From: Acidothermales bacterium
GTDB lineage: Bacteria; Actinomycetota; Actinomycetes; Streptosporangiales; WHST01
Direction of reading: 5' to 3'
Length of the DNA stretch: 9,536 nt
Assembly: GCA_017354575.1 (NCBI GenBank)
Contig: JAFMQP010000120.1
Location: 1-9,536, forward strand
Numbering within the stretch: position 1 is the stretch's first letter; each line of letters starts with the position of its first letter. Of the stretch, positions 4,984 through 9,536 are shown one piece after another. The notes beneath the pieces were generated by a model. That model did not search any database. It was not told the origin of the DNA and saw nothing but the letters and a program-made list of their open reading frames with translations. The translations under genes and the position numbers were made by a program.

Positions 4984-6171
4984 ATGGACGAGGCCACGAT
5001 CCTGCACGCCGACCTCGACGCGTTCTACGCCTCCGTGGAGCAGCGCGACGACCGGCGGCTGCGCGGGCGCCCGGTGATCGTGGGAGGGGGAGTGGTGCTC
5101 GCGGCAAGCTACGAGGCCAAGGCCTGCGGGGTGCGCACCGCGATGGGCGGCGCGACGGCGCGCCGGCTCTGCCCCGGCGCGGTGGTCGTCGAGCCGCGCT
5201 TCTCTGCCTACCTCGAGGCGAGCCGCGCGGTGTTCGAGGTCTTCCGGGACACGACGCCGACGGTCGAGGGACTGTCCATCGACGAGGCGTTCCTCGACGT
5301 CGGCGGGCTGCGCCGGATCTCCGGCAGCCCGGTCGACATCGCGGTGCGGCTGCGCCGCGACGTCCGCGCCCGCGTCGGCCTGCCGATCTCCGTCGGGGTC
5401 GCGCGGACGAAATTCCTCGCGAAGGTCGCGAGCGGCGTCGCGAAGCCGGACGGGCTTTTCGTCGTGCCGCCGGGCGGCGAGCTGCGGTTCCTGCACCCGT
5501 TGCCCGTCGAACGGCTCTGGGGCGTCGGCGAGGTGACCGCGCGGAAGCTGCACGACGAGGGCGTCACGACCGTGCGGGAGGTGGCGCTGATGAGCGAGGC
5601 CGCACTCGTGACGCTGCTGGGCCGCGCGGCCGGGCGCCACCTGCACGCGCTCGCCCACGGGCGCGATCCGCGCAAGGTCAGCGTCGACCGGCGGCGGCGC
5701 ACCATCGGCTCGCAGCGCGCGCTCGGCCGGCGTCCGATCTCGCCGGAGCGGTTGGACACCATGGTGGTCGGGCTGGTCGACCGGCTGGCCCGGCGGCTGC
5801 GTCGCGCCGGGCGCGTCTGCCGCACCGTCACCTTGCGGCTGCGGTTCCACGACTACACCAGGGTGACGCGGTCGCACACCCTGCACCAGGCGACGGCGCA
5901 GACCGAGACCATCCTCGACACCGCACGTCAGCTCGTCGCAGCCGCCACGCCGACGATCGAGAGCCGCGGCATCACGCTCGTCGGCTTCGCCCTCGGGAAC
6001 CTCAGCGACGACGACGCGATCCAGCTGATGCTGCCGTTCGCCCGCCGCGCCGAGCACGACGTCGACACCGCGCTCGACGACGTCCGCCGCAGGTTCGGCC
6101 ACGCCGCCCTCACTCGCGCCGTCCTGCTCGGCCACGACCAGGGCCCGACCGTGCCGCTGCTGCCGGACTGA
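4984..6171 (+). CDS. dinB: DNA polymerase IV (Y-family translesion polymerase)
   Basis: This 395-residue error-prone polymerase copies past damaged template bases. The catalytic set is complete: D10 in HADLDAFYASVEQ, and D100-E101 in LSIDEAFLD. Y15 stands at the steric-gate position. YEAKACGVRTAM (43-54) and the helix-hairpin-helix part of the thumb (LWGVGEVTARKLHDEGV) follow, then the little-finger domain. QLMLPF at about 347-352 fits the sliding-clamp binding motif, here followed by a 43-residue tail. The start is fixed: an in-frame TAG at 4960-4962 lies upstream with no start codon between, and a later start would remove D10. No Shine-Dalgarno is present; a consensus SOS box ends at the base before ATG, implying LexA control and perhaps a leaderless message. 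The 3' end overlaps the converging membrane-protein gene by 62 bases. Confidence 0.95.
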   Translation: MDEATILHADLDAFYASVEQRDDRRLRGRPVIVGGGVVLAASYEAKACGVRTAMGGATARRLCPGAVVVEPRFSAYLEASRAVFEVFRDTTPTVEGLSIDEAFLDVGGLRRISGSPVDIAVRLRRDVRARVGLPISVGVARTKFLAKVASGVAKPDGLFVVPPGGELRFLHPLPVERLWGVGEVTARKLHDEGVTTVREVALMSEAALVTLLGRAAGRHLHALAHGRDPRKVSVDRRRRTIGSQRALGRRPISPERLDTMVVGLVDRLARRLRRAGRVCRTVTLRLRFHDYTRVTRSHTLHQATAQTETILDTARQLVAAATPTIESRGITLVGFALGNLSDDDAIQLMLPFARRAEHDVDTALDDVRRRFGHAALTRAVLLGHDQGPTVPLLPD

Positions 6172-6583
6172 CGCCATGGGAACCGCGACGCACATGGCGC
6201 AGCCACAGCAACCCGGCGACCGGGAGCACGAGCGGGACGAACAGGTAGCCCATGCCGTAGCCCGACCAGACCGTCGCGTCGGGGAACGCCGCCGGGTCGA
6301 CCACGCTCGCCGTCCCGACGGCGAGCACGCCGGCGAGCTCGACCGAGCACGCGACGACCGCGATCCGGTACGACGTGCGGCCGCTGCGCGCCATCACGAC
6401 CGTCGCCAGCGCGTACACGACGGCGGAGAACGCCGACAGCGCGTACGCGAGCGGCGCCTCGTGGAACCTGGTGGCGATCTGCACGGCGGCGCGGGATCCT
6501 GCGGCGACGGTGAACAGCGCGTACAGCGCGACGATGACCCGGCCCGCCCCGGTCCGCCGGGTCGCGATCGTCGGTTCAGGCAC
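6110..6583 (-). CDS. Small four-helix integral membrane protein, function unknown
   Basis: This 157-residue protein has four likely membrane helices at about 15-30, 45-65, 73-95 and 109-128. The motif DATVWSGYGMGYLFVPLVLPVAGLLWLR (102-129) recalls a group of conserved actinobacterial membrane proteins with no assigned role. The last 28 residues are Arg/Gly/Ala-rich, probably cytoplasmic, and are encoded where the gene overlaps the dinB 3' end; this tail may be poorly conserved. The GTG start at 6583 overlaps the stop of the preceding membrane-protein gene by eight bases, so the two are translationally coupled. I do not recognise a function; the pairing suggests a two-component membrane unit. 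Confidence 0.8.
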   Translation of the reverse strand: MPEPTIATRRTGAGRVIVALYALFTVAAGSRAAVQIATRFHEAPLAYALSAFSAVVYALATVVMARSGRTSYRIAVVACSVELAGVLAVGTASVVDPAAFPDATVWSGYGMGYLFVPLVLPVAGLLWLRHVRRGSHGVSPAAAARSGPGRGRAGRRE

Positions 6584-6938
6584 CGGACCACACCTGGTTC
6601 ATCCGGACGATCAGGACGGGGACGACGAGGCACGCCACGCCCACCACCGCGGAGCTCCAGCGGCTGCGGTCCATCAGTCCCCACACGACGGCGACGGGAA
6701 GGACGAGTGGTGACCCGACGAGGTAGAAGACGAACGTCAGCAGGCCGCCCGCCGGATGACCGCCGGTCGCGAGCCGGACGATCGCCAGCACGACGAACGC
6801 GAGCAGGCCGAGCTCCACCAGCGCGACGGCGGCGAGGTGGACGCCGTTCATCGGCTTGTTCAGGACGAGTGTCACGAGGCAGAAGAGTGCGGCCGCGAGC
6901 GGCGCGAACTCCATCACCGTCGAGAACGCCGCGTTCAA
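6576..6938 (-). CDS. Small four-helix integral membrane protein, function unknown (TTG start)
   Basis: The 120-residue protein is predicted from TTG 6938, six bases after a strong GAGGGAGG ribosome site. The next candidate, ATG for M9, lies too far from that site. Four helices are likely at about 10-26, 34-55, 65-88 and 95-111; polar or charged positions inside them are few (E10, E42). The C-terminus is VLIVRMNQVWSGA. No catalytic motif is seen. It follows the methyltransferase after 31 bases and overlaps the next membrane-protein gene by eight bases, so it is the middle gene of a three-gene unit. No known family name comes to mind; it resembles conserved hypothetical proteins of actinomycetes. 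Confidence 0.8.
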   Translation of the reverse strand: MNAAFSTVMEFAPLAAALFCLVTLVLNKPMNGVHLAAVALVELGLLAFVVLAIVRLATGGHPAGGLLTFVFYLVGSPLVLPVAVVWGLMDRSRWSSAVVGVACLVVPVLIVRMNQVWSGA

Positions 6939-6944
6939 CCGACG

Positions 6945-6952
6945 CCTCCCTC
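6945..6952 (-). promoter_or_regulatory. Strong ribosome binding site selecting the TTG start at 6938
   Basis: Minus-strand GAGGGAGG is six bases from TTG 6938. No ATG or GTG stands at a usable distance, so this site decides the start of the 120-residue membrane protein. Confidence 0.7.
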
Positions 6953-6969
6953 GCCCTGCCGTCGCACGG

Positions 6970-7563
6970 TCATGAGGGTAGGCGAGCGTGGAAGGTCGCG
7001 ATGACGCCGGCCGCCTGTCGCCGCACCACGACCTGCTCCAGGCCCAGCGCGTCGAGGCGCCGCTCCAGCTCGGTGTACCCGGCGAGCCGGAAGTCCGTGA
7101 ACAGCGCGCGGTGGAACCAGCGCGCCGCGCGGGTGTCGAGCGCGTCGTAGCCGGCGAGCAGGCCGCCGGGCCGCAACACCCGCACCGCCTCGGCGAGCGC
7201 GTCCTCCCAACCGCCGACGTGGTGCAGCGTGAGGAAGGTGACGACCGTGTCGAAGCTCGCAGGTTCGAACGGCAGGTGGGTGCAGTCGGCCCGCACCGCC
7301 CGGCCACGCGGGCCGTAGGGACGCAGCCGCCGCGCCGTGGCGCCGACCATCGCCGGGTCGATGTCGACGCCGGTGACGCCGATCTCCGGGTGGTCGGTGA
7401 GCAGCCGCGCCGCCACCGCGCCGCCGCCGCAGCCGATCTCGAGTACCTCGCCCTCGGGCCGTACGCCGGGCAGCGCGCGCGGCAGCACCACGCCCGCCGC
7501 GAACCGCCCCCATGCCCCGCTGCGGCAGACGAGCTGTTCCGCGCCCCGCATGATCGTCACCAC
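6970..7563 (-). CDS. Class I SAM-dependent methyltransferase
   Basis: This 197-residue protein has the seven-strand Rossmann methyltransferase motifs. Motif I is VLEIGCGGG (40-48), and the acidic residue after strand 2 is D67 in VTGVDID. ADCTHLPF is followed by SFDTVVTFLTLHHV (motif IV region), and then VRVLRPGGLLAGYD. The acceptor substrate cannot be read from the sequence; the pattern is like that of UbiE/Methyltransf_11 enzymes acting on small molecules or quinones. The start is GTG 7563, with GGAGG five bases upstream; an in-frame ATG four codons later is an alternative. It is the first gene of a minus-strand unit with two small membrane proteins and diverges from the DedA gene. Confidence 0.88.
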   Translation of the reverse strand: MVTIMRGAEQLVCRSGAWGRFAAGVVLPRALPGVRPEGEVLEIGCGGGAVAARLLTDHPEIGVTGVDIDPAMVGATARRLRPYGPRGRAVRADCTHLPFEPASFDTVVTFLTLHHVGGWEDALAEAVRVLRPGGLLAGYDALDTRAARWFHRALFTDFRLAGYTELERRLDALGLEQVVVRRQAAGVIATFHARLPS

Positions 7564-7578
7564 GACCGCCTCCGTCCA

Positions 7579-7609
7579 TTGAGGCGATTATCGGCTCGGC
7601 ACGTACACT
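7579..7609 (+). promoter_or_regulatory. Candidate dedA promoter (TTGAGG / TACACT)
   Basis: A TTGAGG hexamer (7579-7584) and TACACT (7604-7609, fitting TANNNT) are 19 bases apart. Transcription would begin near 7616, with a 5' leader of about 36 bases before GTG 7652. The spacing is slightly long. Inference from consensus only. Confidence 0.35.
7587..7592 (-). promoter_or_regulatory. Candidate -10 element (GATAAT) for the methyltransferase operon
   Basis: Minus-strand GATAAT matches TATAAT at five of six bases and would start transcription near 7580, 17 bases before GTG 7563. It is interleaved with the candidate dedA promoter on the other strand. The -35 region is not recognisable. Confidence 0.35.
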
Positions 7610-7640
7610 CGCGGAAACGGCGGGCGACGGCCAGGGTGCG

Positions 7641-7648
7641 GGAGGTGA
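7641..7648 (+). promoter_or_regulatory. Near-perfect Shine-Dalgarno before dedA
   Basis: GGAGGTGA at 7641-7648 is complementary to the 3' end of 16S rRNA. Its GGAGG core is six bases from GTG 7652, which supports that start and suggests efficient translation. Confidence 0.7.
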
Positions 7649-7651
7649 TCG

Positions 7652-8338
7652 GTGCCGATCCACGAATGGCTGCTCGCGGTCCCCCCGCTGGCGGTGTACG
7701 CGATCCTCGCCCTCGTCATCGGGGTTGAGAGCGTCGGCGTGCCGCTCCCTGGCGAGGTGGCGCTGGTCACCGCCGGGCTGATGGCGGCCGGGCACGTCGT
7801 GAGCCCGTGGGGCGTGGCGGCCGGCGCGATCCTGGGCGCCGTCGTCGGTGACTCGGTCGGGTACGTCGTCGGCCGTCGCGGCGGCCGGCCGTTGCTCGAG
7901 CGGGCCGGCCGCAGGTACCCGCGGCATCTCGGCGCCGCCAACCTCGGCAGGGCCGAGCGGGCGATGACCCGCTGGGGCGTCTGGGCGGTCTTCGCCGGGC
8001 GGTTCGTGGCGCTGCTGCGGATGTTCGCCGGACCGCTCGCCGGCGCACTGCGGATGCCGTACCCGGTGTTCCTGGTCGCGAACGCCTCCGGCGGCGTCGT
8101 GTGGGCCGGCGGCACGACGTTCGCGCTGTACTACCTGGGTCACGTGGTCGAGCCGTGGCTCGGCCGGTTCTCCTGGCTCGCCGTCGCGGTCACCGCGCTG
8201 TGCGGGATCGTCAGCACCCTCGTGCTCCGACGTCGCGCCGTGCGTCGCCGGCGTGGCGAGGAGACCGAGGAGCCGACCGCGGTCACGGCCGGAGTGTCTC
8301 CGCCAGACGGTCGAGAAACGTCGTCTGTGCCGCGTTGA
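7652..8338 (+). CDS. DedA-family integral membrane protein
   Basis: This 228-residue member of the DedA/VTT (SNARE-associated) family, cytoplasmic membrane proteins implicated in lipid carrier (undecaprenyl phosphate or phospholipid) flipping and proton-dependent homeostasis. The sequence shows the family marks in order: VESVGVPLPGE (25-35) in the re-entrant loop, GDSVGYVVGRRGG (66-78), and AGRFVALLRMFAGPLAG (115-131) with the functional arginines R117 and R123. An NASGGVVWAGG segment and a final membrane helix follow. The C-terminal tail of about 35 residues is Arg/Glu-rich, then low complexity, and is encoded partly in the 56-base overlap with the converging NUDIX gene. The start is GTG 7652 with a near-ideal Shine-Dalgarno. 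The specific lipid substrate cannot be told. Confidence 0.9.
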   Translation: MPIHEWLLAVPPLAVYAILALVIGVESVGVPLPGEVALVTAGLMAAGHVVSPWGVAAGAILGAVVGDSVGYVVGRRGGRPLLERAGRRYPRHLGAANLGRAERAMTRWGVWAVFAGRFVALLRMFAGPLAGALRMPYPVFLVANASGGVVWAGGTTFALYYLGHVVEPWLGRFSWLAVAVTALCGIVSTLVLRRRAVRRRRGEETEEPTAVTAGVSPPDGRETSSVPR

Positions 8339-8747
8339 TCTTCTCCCGCGCGGTCTCCTCGTCGAACCAGGCCGCGCGGTCGACCTCGGGAAACGTCTGC
8401 GTCCTGCCGGAGCGCGGGGGCCACGCCAGCTCGAAGGTGTTGCTCTCCAGTGTCGTCACGTCGAAGTCACCCTCGACGGCCCACGCCGTGACCTCCTTGC
8501 CGGCCCGCTGCCGCACCGTGCCGAGCTCGAGCAGCTCACCGTCCGGCGGCGCGTGTCCGGTCTCCTCGGTGAACTCGCGCAACGCCGCGGCCCGCGCCTG
8601 TTCGCCGTCGGCGTACTCACCCTTGGGTATCGACCACGCGCCCGCGTCCTTGCGCGCCCAGAACGGTCCGCCGGGATGGACGAGCAGCACGCGCAGCCCG
8701 GCACCGACCCGCTTGTAGAGCAACAGTCCCGCGCTGCGTCCGGCCAC
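8283..8747 (-). CDS. NUDIX hydrolase
   Basis: This 154-residue single-domain protein cleaves a nucleoside diphosphate linked to another moiety, with Mg or Mn. The NUDIX box is complete at 43-65: GEYADGE, seven residues, then REFTEETG, which matches Gx5Ex7REUxEExGU. The flanks SAGLLLYKR, LLVHPGGPFWARKDAGAWSIPKGE and the late WPPRSGRTQTFPEVDRAAWF recall a family of predicted NTP pyrophosphohydrolases common in actinobacteria. The substrate is not predictable. The start chosen is GTG 8747, where the family N-terminus (xAGRSAGLLLY) begins, five bases after the stop of the cysteine-dioxygenase-like gene. The same frame is open far upstream, but there it only shadows that gene. The C-terminus overlaps the dedA 3' end tail to tail. 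Confidence 0.9.
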   Translation of the reverse strand: MAGRSAGLLLYKRVGAGLRVLLVHPGGPFWARKDAGAWSIPKGEYADGEQARAAALREFTEETGHAPPDGELLELGTVRQRAGKEVTAWAVEGDFDVTTLESNTFELAWPPRSGRTQTFPEVDRAAWFDEETAREKINAAQTTFLDRLAETLRP

Positions 8748-8752
8748 GTGGT

Positions 8753-9319
8753 TCAGGTTACGACGGGCAGGTCGTAACAACGGCGGATGCTGGAACCGAG
8801 CTCGCCGATGTCGGCGCCGTAGACGTGCATCGACACGGCCGTCCCCGCGCCGATGTTGCGCACCCGGTGGATGTCGCCGGGCGGGGCGAACGCGCACACG
8901 CTGCGCGGCGGGTTCTCGCTGCGGCCCGACTCGACGAGACACGGGCCGCCGTCCCGCTCGCCCAACCGGTAGAGCGTCTCGGACTCCGTACCCTGCACGA
9001 CACCGACGACGCACCAGGACACGTGGTCGTGGACCGGCGTCACCTGGCCCGGCAGCCACACCAGCGCGACCACCGAGAACGAGCCGTCCGGCTCGATGTG
9101 CAGCACGTGCTGGCAGTAGCGCTCGGGGTCTCCGGCGAGTTCGTCCTCGGTGAGCACGTCGACGGTCGGCAGGTGCCCGCGCAGCACCTCGCCGACCGAC
9201 TCGGCGGTCTCCGCGACGGGCAGGTCGCGGCGGGTGACGCCGCGGACAGCGTCGACCAGGGTGCGAAGACCGCCGCGGTCTCTCGTCGCGGATGTGGCGG
9301 TGCCGGTTGCGGTGTCCAT
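8753..9319 (-). CDS. Cysteine dioxygenase-like cupin (thiol dioxygenase family)
   Basis: This 188-residue cupin belongs to the cysteine dioxygenase superfamily, non-heme Fe(II) enzymes that oxidise a thiol to a sulfinate. The expected three-histidine iron site is visible: H97 and H99 in PVHDHVSW, and H151 in PPGDIHRVRN. The S-x-H-x-Y set (S163, H165, Y167 in SMHVYG) matches the catalytic Ser-His-Tyr of mammalian CDO. C103 follows the HDH motif near the place of the CDO cysteine that crosslinks to this tyrosine. The first 30 residues are Thr/Arg-rich and variable. The start is ATG 9319 with only a weak GGACGG upstream. The substrate could be cysteine, 3-mercaptopropionate or another thiol. The NUDIX gene follows after five bases and is probably cotranscribed. 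Confidence 0.85.
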   Translation of the reverse strand: MDTATGTATSATRDRGGLRTLVDAVRGVTRRDLPVAETAESVGEVLRGHLPTVDVLTEDELAGDPERYCQHVLHIEPDGSFSVVALVWLPGQVTPVHDHVSWCVVGVVQGTESETLYRLGERDGGPCLVESGRSENPPRSVCAFAPPGDIHRVRNIGAGTAVSMHVYGADIGELGSSIRRCYDLPVVT

Positions 9320-9402
9320 GCCGTCCAGCGTGGACGGGTGCCCGCCGGATTGTCGACGGCAGGATTCTTTGCGGCTCTCGAGGCAACGCTTATACGTGGC
9401 CG
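9320..9402 (-). other. Short intergenic gap before the cysteine-dioxygenase-like gene
   Basis: These 83 bases separate the edge gene's stop from ATG 9319. A minus-strand TATAAG near 9388-9393 resembles a -10 element, but its -35 would fall inside the preceding gene. No hairpin terminator and no strong operator were found. Confidence 0.3.
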
Positions 9403-9536
9403 CTAGGCGGACACCTTCGGCAGCCGCATCGTCTCGCTCGCCCCGTGCAGCGCGTCGATGGTCTGCCGGACGCCTGGTACGCGCAGCAGCGACGGCGTCG
9501 AGACCGCGCTGACGGTACGCGTCTGCGCCGGGTGCA
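9403..9536 (-). CDS. C-terminal end of an unrecognised protein (window edge)
   Basis: An open minus-strand frame runs from the right edge to TAG at 9403-9405, giving at least 43 residues that end ...HGASETMRLPKVSA. About 41 of 44 third codon positions are G or C, far above the other positions, so the frame is very probably coding. The N-terminal part lies outside the window and no domain can be named. It is on the same strand as the cysteine-dioxygenase-like gene, 83 bases upstream of it. Confidence 0.6.
   Translation of the reverse strand, partial: HPAQTRTVSAVSTPSLLRVPGVRQTIDALHGASETMRLPKVSA

Noticed and set aside
4774..6195. Minus-strand 473-codon frame covering dinB
   Set aside because: Only its last 48 codons (from GTG 4920) resemble a real protein. 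The remainder is antisense to dinB and Arg/Pro-rich.
8283..9386. A single 367-residue NUDIX fusion protein
   Set aside because: The part before residue VAGRSAGLLLY is a frame-shifted shadow of the thiol-dioxygenase-like gene and has no domain; the NUDIX protein begins near 8747.
1..9536. CRISPR array, tRNA, rRNA, insertion sequence or attachment site
   Set aside because: No regularly spaced repeats, cloverleaf-like segments, transposase frames or terminal inverted repeats were seen on either strand.

Overview
The window is very GC-rich and densely coded, with almost every third codon position G or C, GTG and TTG starts, and few 5' leaders. These traits and the gene families (a DevR/DevS-type two-component pair, a DUF5655 protein, split PntA subunits, a SigA-like TAGCGT -10 element feeding a leaderless start) point to a chromosomal segment of an actinomycete (Actinomycetota). 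I cannot place the genus. Nothing mobile is visible: no insertion sequence, phage gene, CRISPR array, tRNA or rRNA.

Left part (1-4254): the split proton-pumping transhydrogenase locus runs off the left edge on the minus strand (pntA part 1, then the first 14 codons of part 2, joined by an ATGA overlap). Diverging from it is a DevR/DosR-like response regulator. Converging on the regulator, on the minus strand, are a DevS/DosT-like double-GAF histidine kinase followed by a universal stress protein. The kinase keeps the GAF-A histidine and the distal tyrosine that in mycobacterial DevS/DosT support heme-based gas sensing. Together this looks like a redox/hypoxia-response module: sensor, regulator, a stress protein of the kind such regulons contain, and an NADPH-balancing enzyme sharing the regulator's upstream region.

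Middle (4255-6171): a minus-strand pair, a 48-codon remnant of a PPOX-fold flavin/F420 enzyme and a DUF5655 zinc-ribbon-like protein, diverges from a DNA polymerase IV gene (dinB). The polymerase start codon directly abuts a perfect 14-base LexA/SOS operator, the clearest regulatory site in the window.

Right part (6110-9536): a minus-strand operon of a class I methyltransferase and two small four-helix membrane proteins, the last overlapping dinB tail to tail. A DedA-family membrane protein diverges from it. Last come a minus-strand cysteine-dioxygenase-like enzyme and a NUDIX hydrolase five bases downstream, the latter overlapping the dedA 3' end. The C-terminal end of an unrecognised minus-strand gene enters from the right edge.

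No wholly new multi-gene system is evident. The points most worth a second look are the SOS box fused to the dinB start, the internally deleted PPOX remnant, the conserved heme-sensing residues in the kinase, and the compact convergent gene ends.
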